From assembly GCA_945952045.1 (NCBI GenBank), contig CAMFHE010000020.1, forward strand, positions 35,508 through 99,507: DNA of 64,000 nucleotides, in the 5' to 3' direction. How positions within the stretch are numbered: the stretch's first letter is position 1; each line of letters starts with the position of its first letter. Below are positions 35,817 to 45,472 of the stretch, piece after piece. Below the pieces are notes generated by a model. It made no database searches. It saw nothing but the letters and a program-made list of their open reading frames with translations, and was not told the DNA's origin. Source of the stretch: an uncultured Rhizobium sp. Its GTDB lineage: Bacteria; Pseudomonadota; Alphaproteobacteria; Rhizobiales; Rhizobiaceae. Made by a program: the position numbers and the translations under genes.

Positions 35817-36209
35817 TTACATCCAGAAAGGCGGCACGCCGTAATAATCATTGATGCGACGGCTGTTCTCGCGATACCAGCTGTCGTCGTCGCGATCGGC
35901 GAAGCGTGGCGCGTTTTCGATCTGGTCGCGGGTCAGGTCGATACGATAGCCGTCCAGACTTTCGTCATAGGTCAGCTTTTCCCACGGCAGCGGATAGTGG
36001 TCCTGGCCCATGCCAAGGAATCCACCGAAGCTCAACACGGCATAGGCGACGCGTCCGCCACGCTTTTCCAAGATCACACGCTCGATGGAGCCGATATGCT
36101 TGCCGTCGGCACCGTAAACGGAGGTGCCTTCGACCTTGTCGCTGGCGATCAGCGCCGAGGTTTCACGGATAGACGCATCCTGATGTCGCGTGGTGTCCTG
36201 ATGCAGCAT
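35817..36209 (-). CDS. PRC-barrel domain stress protein
   Basis: A 130-residue soluble protein. The PRC-barrel (about 18-85) reads ALIASDKVEGTSVYGADGKH, IGSIERVILEKRGGRVAYAV and LSFGGFLGMGQDHYPLPWEK, with LDLTRDQIENAP-like residues after it and a Tyr/Asn-rich tail. PRC-barrels act in RNA processing, photosynthesis and stress proteins; this small form is common in rhizobia. An EcfG-type promoter 37 bp upstream indicates general-stress control. The ATG at 36209 has GGAG just before it. Confidence 0.85.
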   Translation of the reverse strand: MLHQDTTRHQDASIRETSALIASDKVEGTSVYGADGKHIGSIERVILEKRGGRVAYAVLSFGGFLGMGQDHYPLPWEKLTYDESLDGYRIDLTRDQIENAPRFADRDDDSWYRENSRRINDYYGVPPFWM

Positions 36210-36245
36210 TTTGATTCTCCTTTCGATTTTTTCTTGCCTGGATAC

Positions 36246-36270
36246 AACGCCCTCGCCGAATGATTGTTCC
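36246..36270 (-). promoter_or_regulatory. EcfG (RpoE2-type) general-stress promoter of the PRC-barrel gene
   Basis: On the minus strand GGAAC (36266-36270), 16 bases, then CGTT (36246-36249), an exact match to the alphaproteobacterial EcfG promoter, about 37 bp upstream of the ATG. Confidence 0.85.
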
Positions 36271-36315
36271 CGGCCTGTCATGCCGGCGACGCGGACGCTG
36301 AATAGTGTGCCGCCG

Positions 36316-36357
36316 ACAATTGGCGCAAAACCCGTTCCCACTTCGGCGGGAATTGCT
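36316..36357 (-). repeat. degenerate relative of the 47-bp palindrome
   Basis: A 42-bp remnant with the core CCCGTTCCCACTT and ending GGGAATTGCT, similar to the 47-bp family. It lies upstream of fadD. Confidence 0.5.
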
Positions 36358-36433
36358 CTAAGCTCCAATGCGGCGGCGACTGCTTCGGGAGGGCGACGAC
36401 GCCGCATGGCAAGCTTTGGAGGAGGCAAGAAAG

Positions 36434-38134
36434 ATGCAGGATCAGGACGCGAAGGCCACCGGCGCGCCCGCGGAGAAAATCTGGCTCGCTTCCTATCCCC
36501 CGGTGGTGCCGGCCGAGATCGAGCCGCTGCGCGACACCTCGCTGTCCCAGGTGCTCGAGGCGAGCTGCAAGCGTCATGCGGCGCGCATTGCCTTCACCAG
36601 CATGGGCCGCGACATGACCTATGCCGAACTGGACCGAAAAAGCCGCGCCGTCGCCGCCTGGCTGCAATCGATCGGCCTTGAAAGGGGCGACCGCGTGGCG
36701 GTGATGATGCCGAACCTGTTACAGAACCCGGTCGCGGTTTATGGCATCCTCCGGGCCGGTTTCGTCGTGGTCAACGTCAACCCTCTCTATACGCCGCGCG
36801 AGCTGGAATATCAGCTCAACGATTCCGGCGCCAAGGCAATCTTCGTCCTGGAAAACTTCGCCCATACCGTGCAGCAGGCTGCGCCGAAGACGAAGGTGAA
36901 GCATATCGTCGTCACCGCCATGGGCGACATGCTCGGCCTCAAGGGGCATCTGGTGAATTTCGTGGTGCGCAAGGTCAAGAAGATGGTGCCGGCCTGGTCG
37001 CTGCCCGGCCATATCGGATTCCGCGCCGTGCTCGGCAGGGGCGCCAGCCTGCCGCTTTCCCCCTCGGAACGCGGCGGCAACGACATCGCCTTTCTGCAAT
37101 ATACCGGCGGCACGACCGGCGTTTCCAAGGGCGCGGCGCTGACCCACGCCAACCTCATCGCCAATCGCGACCAGATCCTGCTTTGGCTGCGCGCCTGCTT
37201 CATCGACCGGCCGCAGCCCGAGATCTTGCGGCTCGTCTGCGCCCTGCCGCTCTATCACATCTTCGCGCTGACGGTGAATTCGCTGATGGGCGTGTCGATC
37301 GGCGGCCATAACGTGCTGATCGCCAATCCGCGCGACATTCCCGCCTTCACCAAGGAAATGGCCAAATACCGCTTCCACATCTTCCCCGGCCTTAACACGC
37401 TGTTCAATGCGATGATGAACTGCCCGGATTTCGGCAGGATAGATTTCTCGCAGATGCTGCTGGTGCTTGGCGGCGGCATGGCGGTGCAACGGCCGGTGGC
37501 CGACCGCTGGTTCGAGAAGACCGGCATCGCCATTACCGAGGGCTACGGCCTTTCGGAGACCTCGCCGGTCGCTACCGCCAATCGCTTCGACAGCAACACG
37601 TTCACAGGTTCGATCGGCCTGCCCCTGCCCTCCACCGATATCGCAATCCGCGACGAACTAGGCCGTGACCTCCTGGCCGGCGAAATCGGCGAGATCTGCA
37701 TTCGCGGCCCGCAGGTGATGGCCGGCTACTGGCAAAGGCCGGACGAAACGTTGAGAGTGATGACGGAAGACGGTTTCTTCCGCTCGGGCGACATGGGTTA
37801 TATGACGCCGGAAGGCTATACGCGGATCGTCGACCGCAAGAAGGATATGATCCTCGTCTCCGGCTTCAATGTCTATCCCAACGAAATCGAAGAGGTGGCG
37901 GCGATGCTGCCGGGCGTGCTCGAGGCTGCGGCGGTCGGCGTGGCCGACGAGCATTCCGGCGAAGCGGTCAAGCTTTTCGTGGTGCGCAAGGACCCAGACC
38001 TCACCGAAGAGGCAATCCGCGCCCATTGCGCCGCCAACCTCACCAATTACAAGCGGCCGCGCCACATCGAATTCCGCACCGAACTGCCGAAATCCCCGGT
38101 CGGTAAAATCCTGCGCAAGGAATTGCGCGGGTGA
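36434..38134 (+). CDS. fadD: long-chain fatty acid-CoA ligase
   Basis: A 566-residue AMP-binding enzyme that activates fatty acids to acyl-CoA at the membrane. Motifs: the phosphate loop YTGGTTGVSKGAALTH (about 216), EGYGLSETSP, MAGYWQRPDET, the adenylate/FACS signature DGFFRSGDMGYMTPEGYTRI, VDRKKDMILVSGFNVYPNEI and the catalytic-lysine end PKSPVGKILRKEL. The ATG at 36434 follows GGAGGA. It is 106 bp upstream of pgi, and as I recall Sinorhizobium meliloti has fadD directly before pgi too. Product should feed the beta-oxidation genes at the left of the window. Confidence 0.93.
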   Translation: MQDQDAKATGAPAEKIWLASYPPVVPAEIEPLRDTSLSQVLEASCKRHAARIAFTSMGRDMTYAELDRKSRAVAAWLQSIGLERGDRVAVMMPNLLQNPVAVYGILRAGFVVVNVNPLYTPRELEYQLNDSGAKAIFVLENFAHTVQQAAPKTKVKHIVVTAMGDMLGLKGHLVNFVVRKVKKMVPAWSLPGHIGFRAVLGRGASLPLSPSERGGNDIAFLQYTGGTTGVSKGAALTHANLIANRDQILLWLRACFIDRPQPEILRLVCALPLYHIFALTVNSLMGVSIGGHNVLIANPRDIPAFTKEMAKYRFHIFPGLNTLFNAMMNCPDFGRIDFSQMLLVLGGGMAVQRPVADRWFEKTGIAITEGYGLSETSPVATANRFDSNTFTGSIGLPLPSTDIAIRDELGRDLLAGEIGEICIRGPQVMAGYWQRPDETLRVMTEDGFFRSGDMGYMTPEGYTRIVDRKKDMILVSGFNVYPNEIEEVAAMLPGVLEAAAVGVADEHSGEAVKLFVVRKDPDLTEEAIRAHCAANLTNYKRPRHIEFRTELPKSPVGKILRKELRG

Positions 38135-38240
38135 GCGCCGGCCCGACCTGGCGTTTTCTCAAACCTGACGCCTTGATTTGGCGGGGTGATTGCGAATAGT
38201 ACCTAATCGATTGAAAACCTCGGCCCAGGAGCATTGTGCC

Positions 38241-39866
38241 ATGCACGCGATTGTCGAAACCCTGAAAACGACCGCCGCCGAAACCGATGCGACGGATATC
38301 CGCGCCGCCTTCGCGGCCGATCCGCAGCGCTTTTCCCGCTTCAATGTCCAGTTCGACGACTTGACGATGGACTTCTCCAAGACGGCCGTGAACGACCGTA
38401 TCCTGCCGCTGCTGCTGACGCTTGCGGAACAGGGTGGCGTGGCGTCCAAGCGCGACGAGATGTTCTCCGGCAAGGCGATCAACTTCACTGAAAACCGCGC
38501 CGTGCTGCACACCGCCTTGCGCAACCGCGCCAACACGCCTGTCATGGTCGATGGCAAGGATGTGATGCCGGATGTCAACGCCGTGCTTTCGGCGATGGGC
38601 AAATTTTCCGATGACATCCGCTCCGGCGCGATCAAGGGCGCGACTGGCAAGGCGATCACCGATGTCGTCAATATCGGCATTGGCGGTTCCGATCTCGGTC
38701 CGGTCATGGCGACGCTCGCGCTGGCGCCCTATCATGACGGCCCGCGCCTGCACTTCGTCTCCAACATCGACGCCGCCCATATCGCCGATACGCTGAAGCT
38801 GCTTTCGGCCGAAACCACCCTGTTCATCATTGCCTCGAAAACCTTCACCACCATCGAGACGATGACCAATGCGCAGACGGCGCGCGCCTTCATTGCCTCC
38901 AAGCTCGGCGAAGAGGCCGTGCAGCATCATTTCGCCGCCGTTTCGACCGCACTCGACAAGGTCGCCGCCTTCGGCATCGATCCCACCCGCGTCTTCGGCT
39001 TCTGGGATTGGGTCGGCGGTCGCTACTCGATCTGGTCGGCCATCGGCCTGCCGCTGATGATCGCCATCGGCGCCGAGGATTTCGGCCGCTTCCTCGATGG
39101 CGCCCATGCCATGGACACGCATTTCCGCGAAGCCGAACCGGCGAAGAACCTGCCGATGCTGCTTGGCCTGATCGGCTTCTACCATCGCAACGTGCTGGGC
39201 TATCCGTCGCGGGCGATCCTGCCCTACGACCAGCGCCTGTCGCGTTTCCCCGCCTATCTGCAGCAGCTCGACATGGAATCGAACGGCAAGGGCGTCACCA
39301 TCGACGGCACGCCGGTCGAAGGCCAGTCCGGCCCGGTCGTCTGGGGCGAGCCCGGCACCAACGGCCAGCACGCCTTCTACCAGCTCATTCACCAGGGAAC
39401 GAGCATCATACCGGCCGAATTCATGATCGCCGCCAACGGTTTCGAGCCTGAGCTGCGCCACCAGCACGAATTGCTGATCGCCAATTGCCTGGCCCAGTCC
39501 GAAGCGCTGATGAAAGGCCGGACGCTGGCGGAAGCCAAGGCGCAGCTGACCTCCAAGGGCATGGACGACAAAAAGGCCGATTTCATCGCCCCCCACCGCG
39601 TCTTCACCGGCAATCGTCCATCGATCACCTTCGTCTACGACCGTCTCACGCCCTTCGCGCTCGGCCGATTGATCGCGCTTTACGAACACCGCGTCTTCGT
39701 CGAGGGCGTGCTGTTCCGCATCAATTCCTTCGACCAGTGGGGCGTGGAACTGGGCAAGGAACTGGCGACCGGCCTGCTGCCCGTGGTCGAGGGCAAGGAA
39801 AGCGCTGCCGGCCATGACAGCTCCACGGCGGGTCTGGTGGCGGCTCTGGCGGGCCTGCGACAGTAA
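38241..39866 (+). CDS. pgi: glucose-6-phosphate isomerase
   Basis: 541 residues, normal length. It interconverts glucose 6-phosphate and fructose 6-phosphate. Signatures: [20 protein letters not shown] (about 145), [20 protein letters not shown] (about 250), the catalytic glutamate region [20 protein letters not shown] (about 370), and IPAEFM. The ATG at 38241 follows AGGAG. It fits with the downstream fructokinase and fructose transporter as the point where fructose carbon enters central metabolism. A terminator follows at 39888. Confidence 0.96.
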   Translation: MHAIVETLKTTAAETDATDIRAAFAADPQRFSRFNVQFDDLTMDFSKTAVNDRILPLLLTLAEQGGVASKRDEMFSGKAINFTENRAVLHTALRNRANTPVMVDGKDVMPDVNAVLSAMGKFSDDIRSGAIKGATGKAITDVVNIGIGGSDLGPVMATLALAPYHDGPRLHFVSNIDAAHIADTLKLLSAETTLFIIASKTFTTIETMTNAQTARAFIASKLGEEAVQHHFAAVSTALDKVAAFGIDPTRVFGFWDWVGGRYSIWSAIGLPLMIAIGAEDFGRFLDGAHAMDTHFREAEPAKNLPMLLGLIGFYHRNVLGYPSRAILPYDQRLSRFPAYLQQLDMESNGKGVTIDGTPVEGQSGPVVWGEPGTNGQHAFYQLIHQGTSIIPAEFMIAANGFEPELRHQHELLIANCLAQSEALMKGRTLAEAKAQLTSKGMDDKKADFIAPHRVFTGNRPSITFVYDRLTPFALGRLIALYEHRVFVEGVLFRINSFDQWGVELGKELATGLLPVVEGKESAAGHDSSTAGLVAALAGLRQ

Positions 39867-39887
39867 GTCGATTTCGACGACAGACCG

Positions 39888-39924
39888 AAAGGCGCCGTTG
39901 CGATCTCCGCAGCGGCGCCTTTTG
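39888..39924 (+). terminator. intrinsic terminator of pgi
   Basis: AAAGGCGCCG pairs with CGGCGCCTTT across a 15-base loop, with a short T tail, 22 bp after the pgi stop. Confidence 0.8.
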
Positions 39925-39953
39925 CATTCCACCATCACGAAATATTAAAATCG

Positions 39954-39978
39954 GGAACGTCGGACCGTCCTGGCGATT
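39954..39978 (+). promoter_or_regulatory. possible degenerate EcfG-type promoter of the small stress protein
   Basis: GGAAC at 39954-39958 is followed after 15 bases by CGATT. Spacing and -10 are off consensus (GGAAC-N16/17-CGTT), so this is only a candidate; the downstream gene looks stress-related. Confidence 0.25.
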
Positions 39979-40083
39979 AGATGGGCGAGGTCAATGAAAC
40001 GGCCTCGTCGGATCGGGTTCGTATACGGCACGAGGCATGAGCGAGCCCGCCTCGAAAGCGAACGTAAACCAAGGAGAACTGCA

Positions 40084-40260
40084 ATGGCTAATCAGGGTGG
40101 ATCGCACGAACAGCACGTCAAGGCTGGTCAGCAAAGCCACAAGAATACCCAGCAGGCCGGCTCCCGGTCTTCCGACGATCGTGACATGAACAAGGGTTCG
40201 CAAGGCAAGTCGAAAGAGCAGCAATCGAAGTCCGATCAGCAGGGCCACAAGGGCCACTGA
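40084..40260 (+). CDS. very small hydrophilic stress-type protein (KGG/GsiB-like composition)
   Basis: 58 residues, built almost wholly of Gln, Ser, Lys, Gly, His and Asn with no hydrophobic stretch. Repeating patterns such as QSHKNTQQAGSRSSDD and KGSQGKSKEQQSKSDQQGHK recall hydrophilic stress proteins (KGG-motif, GsiB-like, intrinsically disordered). No known fold or enzyme activity is expected. The ATG at 40084 follows AAGGAG. It has its own terminator immediately downstream. A protective role under desiccation or osmotic stress is inference from composition only. Confidence 0.75.
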   Translation: MANQGGSHEQHVKAGQQSHKNTQQAGSRSSDDRDMNKGSQGKSKEQQSKSDQQGHKGH

Positions 40261-40295
40261 CGGGCTTGCTGCCCATTCCCAGACATGAACGCCCT

Positions 40296-40324
40296 GGCCC
40301 GCATCGCCGATGCGGGCCTTTTAG
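40296..40324 (+). terminator. intrinsic terminator of the small stress gene
   Basis: A perfect 10-bp stem GGCCCGCATC/GATGCGGGCC with a 3-base loop and TTTT tail. Confidence 0.88.
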
Positions 40325-40423
40325 AGTCTGTCAGGTTCATCCTGAACCTGACAGACTCTAAAATCTTTTGTTTTCGTTTGCCTTTTCGGAAAACCGGTTC
40401 CCACCTTTCCCTGACAAACTCTT
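40319..40423. repeat. 105-bp composite intergenic element with inverted ends and internal palindrome
   Basis: The left part is a perfect 21-bp inverted repeat with 3-base loop (40319-40339 and 40343-40363), starting TTTTAGAGTCTGTCAGG. The middle contains GGAAAACCGGTTCCCACC, the core of the 47-bp palindrome family. The right end CCTGACAAACTCTT (40410-40423) is an inverted near-copy of the left end. It lies between the small stress gene and frk (converging). Confidence 0.75.
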
Positions 40424-40429
40424 GCTACG

Positions 40430-41356
40430 TCAGAGACCGATCTCGTGGGCGAAGGGCGGATTGGCCCCGGCGCGCGAGACGGTGACGGCAGCGGCCTTGG
40501 CCCCGAGCGCCAGGGCCATGGCGATCTGGTCTTCGGTAAGGCTCGCCACCTGCGCCTTGGTCAGCAGCCCTTGCATCTTCAGCGAAGCGAGAATGCCGGC
40601 ATCGAACGTATCGCCTGCACCGACCGTATCGACGACGGTGACGCGTTCGCTCGGAACCGAGACCTTGTGCGCACGGCTATAACCGGTCGCGCCATCGGCA
40701 CCCTTGGTGACGACGACGAGCTTGGCGCCATGATCCAGCCAGTGCGCGGCGATTTCGTCATGACCACCCGAATGGCCGAACCAGTCCAGATCCTCGTCGG
40801 AGAACTTGATGATGTCAGCCTTGGCGGCCATGCGTTCCAGACGGGCGCGATGCGCCGCCTTGTCCTTGATGAAGCCGGGACGGATGTTGGGGTCGAGTGA
40901 GATCACGCGTCTATCCGCCTCGCGCATCAGCAGCGCCTCGTAAGTATCGCCGCAGGGGTCGGGGATCAGGCTGATCGCGCCGAAATGCAGCGCCTCGACG
41001 TCATCGCCAAGCGTTGGCAGATCGCTCCGGGTGATCATCCGCCCGGCGGTGCCTTCGTCGTAAAAGGCATAGGTCGCCTGTCCCTCGACCAGCTTGACGA
41101 AGGCGATCGTCGTCGGACGTCCGGAGACGGCACAGAAGGAATAATCGACATGGCTCGCCTTCAGCGTATCCCGCAGGATGTCGCCCATCATGTCGTCCGA
41201 CAGGCCGGTGAAGAAACCTGAGGCAAGGCCGAGGCGGCCGACCGCGATCGCCGTGTTGAAGATCGCGCCGCCGGCATAGGGCGCGAACCCCTTTTCCCCC
41301 AGCGTCGTTTCGCGCGGCAGCATATCGATAAGCGCCTCGCCACAGCAGATGATCAT
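40430..41356 (-). CDS. frk: PfkB-family carbohydrate kinase, probable fructokinase
   Basis: 308 residues. It carries the PfkB signatures APYAGGAIFNTAIAVGRLG (N-terminal sugar site) and VDTVGAGDTFDAGILAS (ATP/catalytic aspartate, about 250). Fructokinase phosphorylates fructose to fructose 6-phosphate. The assignment rests on neighbours: pgi on one side and pyrE-pyrC and the fructose transporter on the other, matching Sinorhizobium meliloti gene order as I recall it. Specificity for fructose versus other hexoses is not visible in the sequence. The ATG at 41356 follows GGAGGAAGG. Confidence 0.87.
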   Translation of the reverse strand: MIICCGEALIDMLPRETTLGEKGFAPYAGGAIFNTAIAVGRLGLASGFFTGLSDDMMGDILRDTLKASHVDYSFCAVSGRPTTIAFVKLVEGQATYAFYDEGTAGRMITRSDLPTLGDDVEALHFGAISLIPDPCGDTYEALLMREADRRVISLDPNIRPGFIKDKAAHRARLERMAAKADIIKFSDEDLDWFGHSGGHDEIAAHWLDHGAKLVVVTKGADGATGYSRAHKVSVPSERVTVVDTVGAGDTFDAGILASLKMQGLLTKAQVASLTEDQIAMALALGAKAAAVTVSRAGANPPFAHEIGL

Positions 41357-41437
41357 GGCCTTCCTCCGCAAATCCTGTTTTCAATCGATTAGATCAAGCA
41401 CCGACCGAAAGCCAGCGCCAATTTGCATCATGAGCGC

Positions 41438-42127
41438 TCAGAGAGAAGCGACACCGCCATTGCGCCCCGACCAGGCGAGCGGCGCATCGAGGAAAGCCTC
41501 GACTTCCGACAGCGTCTTGTCGTCGAACAGCTTATCCGCACGCGCGGCTGCGAGTACGTCGCGCCAGGTGGCGAGATAATGCAGCTTGACGCCGCCCTTG
41601 TCGAAGCGCTGCTGCGCCTCCGGGAAAATACCGTAGTAGAAAAGTGCAATGCCGTGATCGACGGTGGAGCCGGCGTTGCGGATGGCGTCGATGAACTGGA
41701 ACATTGAACCGCCTGCCGTGGTGAGATCTTCGATGACAAGCACGCGCGCGCCGTCCGGCAGATGGCCCTCGATCTGGGCGTTGCGGCCATGGCCCTTGGG
41801 CTGCTTGCGCACATAGATCATCGGCAGGCCAAGACGCTCGGCGAGGAAGGCGGCGAAGGGAATGCCGGCCGTTTCACCGCCGGCCACCACGTCGAACTGC
41901 TCGAAGCCAGCCTGGCGCAGCACCGTTGCGGCGGCGAAATCCATGATCGAGGAGCGGATGCGCGGATAGGAAATCAGCTTGCGGCAATCGATATAGACCG
42001 GGCTCATCATGCCTGAGGACAGCTTGTAGGGCTTATCGGCGGAAAAATGCACGGCCTTGATTTCCCACAGCATTTTCGCCACCAGCTCGGCGACGACCGC
42101 GCGGTCGGTAAAAACGGTCTGAAACAT
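41438..42127 (-). CDS. pyrE: orotate phosphoribosyltransferase
   Basis: 229 residues. It transfers phosphoribose from PRPP to orotate in pyrimidine synthesis. The PRPP-binding motif is [20 protein letters not shown] (about 120-140), with [18 protein letters not shown] (phosphate/orotate site) before it and the flexible catalytic loop [20 protein letters not shown]. The ATG at 42127 has AGGAG upstream. It follows pyrC by 61 bp on the same strand (operon pyrC-pyrE, then frk). Confidence 0.95.
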   Translation of the reverse strand: MFQTVFTDRAVVAELVAKMLWEIKAVHFSADKPYKLSSGMMSPVYIDCRKLISYPRIRSSIMDFAAATVLRQAGFEQFDVVAGGETAGIPFAAFLAERLGLPMIYVRKQPKGHGRNAQIEGHLPDGARVLVIEDLTTAGGSMFQFIDAIRNAGSTVDHGIALFYYGIFPEAQQRFDKGGVKLHYLATWRDVLAAARADKLFDDKTLSEVEAFLDAPLAWSGRNGGVASL

Positions 42128-42188
42128 GAGGCGCTCTCCTGAATTTTTTAAGCAATGCCCGCGCCCGGCGGGCCGAATGAAAGTCGGT

Positions 42189-43241
42189 TTAGCCGGCAAC
42201 GGCCCAATGCAGCGGGAACATCGGATCGAAGACGGTCACCGGGCCGGCGCCGGTCTCGATTTTTGCCGGATAGAGCACCGATTCAAGCTGGCGCACCAGC
42301 GTCATCTTTTCCTCGTTCGGAGCAAGCCCGTACCAGGCCGGGCCGTTCAGCGAGGCGAAGGCCTCCAGCTTGTCGAGCGCGTCCTCCTCCTCGAAGACAT
42401 GGGCGAGGCAGCTCATCGTATTGATCGAAGTATAGATGCCGGCGCAGCCGCAGGCGCATTCCTTCAGCGGATCGACATGCGGGGCGGAATCGGTGCCGAG
42501 GAAGAAGCGGGCGTCGCCGGAGGTCGCGGCGCGGCGCAGCGCCAGACGATGGCTTTCGCGCTTGGCGACCGGCAGGCAGTAATAATGCGGCTTGATGCCG
42601 CCGACGAGGATGGCGTTGCGGTTAATAATCAGGTGATGGGTGGTGATCGAACCGGCGAGGTTCTTTTCGGCGGAGGAGATGTAGTCGATACCATCGGAGG
42701 TCGTGACATGCTCCATCGTCACTTTCAGTTCCGGCAGGCGGCGGAGCAGCGGATCGAGCACGGTGTCGATGAACACCGCCTCGCGGTCGAAGATATCGAC
42801 CTCCGGCGTCGTCACCTCGCCATGGACGCAAAGCGGCAGGCCGATCTTGGCCATGCGCTCCAGCACCGGCATCGCCTTTTCGATATCGCGCACGCCACCA
42901 TGCGAATTGGTGGTTGCGCCGGCCGGGTAGAGTTTTACGGCGGTGATCAGGCCGCTTTTCTTGCCCTCTTCGACATCGTCGGCGCTGGTATGCTCGGTGA
43001 GATAGAGCGTCATCAGCGGCTCGAAGCGGTCGCCGGCCGGAAGGGCTGCGAGGATGCGGTCGCGATAGGCCTTGGCATCGGCAGTGGTAACCACGGGCGG
43101 CACCAGGTTCGGCATGATGATGGCGCGGGCGAAATGCCGGCTGGTATCGCCGATCACGCCTTTCAGCATCTCGCCGTCGCGCAGATGCAGGTGCCAGTCA
43201 TCGGGGCGGCGCAAGGTGATTTCGGCGGTCGGGGTGGTCAT
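42189..43241 (-). CDS. pyrC: dihydroorotase, class II
   Basis: A 350-residue zinc amidohydrolase closing carbamoyl-aspartate to dihydroorotate. Zinc ligands: [11 protein letters not shown] (about 15-25), the carboxylated-lysine strand [14 protein letters not shown] (about 100), [13 protein letters not shown] (about 140), [14 protein letters not shown] (about 180) and the aspartate of [15 protein letters not shown] (about 250). Enzyme of the E. coli PyrC type. The ATG at 43241 is used. Confidence 0.95.
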   Translation of the reverse strand: MTTPTAEITLRRPDDWHLHLRDGEMLKGVIGDTSRHFARAIIMPNLVPPVVTTADAKAYRDRILAALPAGDRFEPLMTLYLTEHTSADDVEEGKKSGLITAVKLYPAGATTNSHGGVRDIEKAMPVLERMAKIGLPLCVHGEVTTPEVDIFDREAVFIDTVLDPLLRRLPELKVTMEHVTTSDGIDYISSAEKNLAGSITTHHLIINRNAILVGGIKPHYYCLPVAKRESHRLALRRAATSGDARFFLGTDSAPHVDPLKECACGCAGIYTSINTMSCLAHVFEEEDALDKLEAFASLNGPAWYGLAPNEEKMTLVRQLESVLYPAKIETGAGPVTVFDPMFPLHWAVAG

Positions 43242-43428
43242 CGGTGTCTGCTCCGGCTCTGTCGGGTCATGGCGCAAGGACGGGCAGCGCGGGGTGCGCC
43301 CTCCTCGTCTGGCGCAAATCCGGGATTAGTCGCCCCGGCTTTGCCTTGCGTTTCCGATATCACCAACAGCCGGCCGCTTGCAAATGCCGTTCGAAAGATC
43401 ATGACCTCGTTCGGCCTGCAAGGCGATT

Positions 43429-43482
43429 GGCGATGCCGAGAAGCGCTCGGCATCGCCGGCGCGGCGGAGGTTTTCCGCCGCG
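43429..43482. terminator. tandem hairpins downstream of frcA
   Basis: Two perfect stems: 43429-43440 with 43446-43457 (12 bp, GGCGATGCCGAG) and 43460-43468 with 43474-43482 (9 bp). They lie 10 bp after the frcA stop on the minus strand. No T tract follows, so they may protect the 3' end or end transcription by another route. Confidence 0.6.
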
Positions 43483-43491
43483 ATGTCACGA

Positions 43492-44274
43492 TCAGGCCGC
43501 CATGGCCTCGACCGGCGGCTCCTTCGCCCCGGTCATGAAGGCGACGGCATCCGACATGGTGTAGTCCTGCGGCCTGACCACGCAGAGCCGGCTGCCGAGG
43601 CGGTGGATATGGATACGATCCGCCACCTCGAAGACATGCGGCATGTTGTGGCTGATCAGGATGATCGGGATGCCGCGCGAGCGTACGTCACGGATCAGTT
43701 CCAGCACGCGGCGGCTTTCCTTGACACCAAGTGCGGCGGTCGGTTCGTCGAGAATGACGACCTTGGAGCCGAAGGCTGCGGCGCGCGCCACCGCGACGCC
43801 CTGTCGCTGACCGCCCGAGAGCGTTTCGACCGCCTGGTTGATGTTCTGGATGGTCATCAGGCCGAGTTCGTTCAGCTTTTCGCGGGCGAATTTCTCCATG
43901 GTCGGCCGGTCGAGCTGGCGGAACAGGGTGCCCATGATGCCGGGCTTGCGCAGCTCCCGGCCCATGAACATGTTGTCGGCGATGGACAGCGCCGGCGACA
44001 TGGCAAGCGTCTGGTAGACGCATTCGATGCCGTAACCGCGCGCTTCCAGCGGATTGGCGAAGCGCACCGGCTTGCCATCCAGGGTGATCTCGCCGTCATC
44101 GGGGCGGATAGCCCCCGACAGCGCCTTGATCAGCGAGGATTTTCCCGCGCCGTTGTCGCCGATGACCGCGAGGATTTCGCCGGGCATGAGGTCGAAATCG
44201 CAATTGTTGAGCGCGGTCACCTTGCCGTAGCGCTTCATCAGGCCACGTGCCTTGAGGATGGGTTCCTGGGTCAT
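43492..44274 (-). CDS. frcA: fructose ABC transporter, ATP-binding protein
   Basis: A 260-residue single-domain ABC ATPase. Walker A is IGDNGAGKSSLIKALSG, the signature is ETLSGGQRQGVAVARA, Walker B is VVILDEPTAALG and the H-loop is LISHNMPHVF. A single-domain CUT2-type sugar ATPase (short, unlike two-domain RbsA) is typical of the rhizobial FrcA. The ATG overlaps the frcC stop by four bases (ATGA). The S. meliloti operon has a further frcK after frcA; here the operon ends in hairpins instead. Confidence 0.92.
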   Translation of the reverse strand: MTQEPILKARGLMKRYGKVTALNNCDFDLMPGEILAVIGDNGAGKSSLIKALSGAIRPDDGEITLDGKPVRFANPLEARGYGIECVYQTLAMSPALSIADNMFMGRELRKPGIMGTLFRQLDRPTMEKFAREKLNELGLMTIQNINQAVETLSGGQRQGVAVARAAAFGSKVVILDEPTAALGVKESRRVLELIRDVRSRGIPIILISHNMPHVFEVADRIHIHRLGSRLCVVRPQDYTMSDAVAFMTGAKEPPVEAMAA

Positions 44275-45344
44275 GCCGATGCCTTTCTGATCCACTGGTC
44301 CACCGCAACGGCGAGGATGATGAGCAAGCCGATAAGGAAGAAGGTCCATTGCGGATCGGTGCCGACCATTTTCAGGCCCATTTCAAAGACACCGACGATC
44401 AACGCCCCGAAGAACATGCCGACAATCGAGCCGCGCCCGCCGAAGAGCGAGATGCCGCCGATCACCACGGCGGTGATCGCCTGGATATTGCCGAGCTGAC
44501 CTGTCGAGGCGGAGGGCGAGACCGAGCCGAAGCGGCCGATCATGACCCAGCCGGCGACAGCGCAGAAGAGGCCGCCGATGGCATAGACCTGCATGAGGAC
44601 ACGCTTGGTCTGCACGCCGGCCAGTTCCGCCGCTTCCGGATCGTCGCCCACGGCATAGACATGGCGGCCCCAGGCGGTATGGCGCAGTACATAGGCAAGC
44701 AAGGCCACCAGCGCCACCATGAGGAACACGGCATAAAGCACCTTCACCCCGCCGGGCTGGATGGAATAGCCCCAGAACTGCAAGGCCGGCGCCATCTTCT
44801 CGATATCGGAGGAGCGGATGGTCTCGTTGGCGGAATAGATATAGTTGGCGGCGAGGATGATCTGCCATGTGCCGAGCGTGACGATGAAGGGCGGCAGCTT
44901 GACCTTGGCGATCAGCCAGCCATTGACGAAGCCCATCGCCGTGCCGCACATCAGACCGAGCACGATCGAGGCCGGCGCCGGAATGCCGTAGCGGAAGGTT
45001 AACTGCCCCATCAGCACCGACGAAAACACCGCGATGGCGCCGACCGAGAGGTCGATGCCCGCCGTCAGCACCACCAGCGACTGGGCGCAGCCGAGAATGC
45101 CGACGATGGCGATCTGCTGCAGGATGGTCGAAAGGGTGACGGCCTTGAAGAAATTGGGCGACAGCAGCCCGAAAAGGATGACGGAAGCCAGCAGCACGAT
45201 CATCGGCACGGCCGAGGGGGTCTGGTGCAGCCAATGCTGCAGCTGCTTCAGCAAACTCTTCTGTTCCTGAAATTCGGCAACCTTTTCGGAAGCGCCCCTC
45301 AGGCCCTCCTCATAGCTGGTTACCGCCTTGGCGTCGGATGACAT
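44271..45344 (-). CDS. frcC: fructose ABC transporter, permease
   Basis: A 357-residue CUT2-family permease (RbsC-like) with about nine membrane helices. Conserved segments include VVLTAGIDLSVGAIAVFSSV (the family EAA-like loop region), VTLGTWQIILAANYIYSANE and ITAVVIGGISLFGGRGSIVG. It forms the membrane channel for fructose (and, in S. meliloti, mannose and ribose). The ATG at 45344 has GGGAGG ten bases upstream. It is 128 bp after frcB, a gap containing stem-loops. Confidence 0.92.
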   Translation of the reverse strand: MSSDAKAVTSYEEGLRGASEKVAEFQEQKSLLKQLQHWLHQTPSAVPMIVLLASVILFGLLSPNFFKAVTLSTILQQIAIVGILGCAQSLVVLTAGIDLSVGAIAVFSSVLMGQLTFRYGIPAPASIVLGLMCGTAMGFVNGWLIAKVKLPPFIVTLGTWQIILAANYIYSANETIRSSDIEKMAPALQFWGYSIQPGGVKVLYAVFLMVALVALLAYVLRHTAWGRHVYAVGDDPEAAELAGVQTKRVLMQVYAIGGLFCAVAGWVMIGRFGSVSPSASTGQLGNIQAITAVVIGGISLFGGRGSIVGMFFGALIVGVFEMGLKMVGTDPQWTFFLIGLLIILAVAVDQWIRKASA

Positions 45345-45472
45345 GAGCGGGTTTCCTCCCCTTGAGGCGAGGGTGCATCCGCACCCGGCCTTGCCTGTGC
45401 CTGGAGCAAGGGCGGAACGCCATGTCCCGCCCCTCACAGTCCATCATTCGGTTTCAGTCAAGCCGCGAGCGA

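Noticed and set aside
40285..40485. 66-codon plus-strand frame across the 105-bp element
   Set aside because: It reads through a terminator and a palindromic repeat and resembles no known protein.
43242..43491. Remnant of frcK between pyrC and frcA
   Set aside because: Only 250 bp, no kinase motif in any frame, two hairpins instead.
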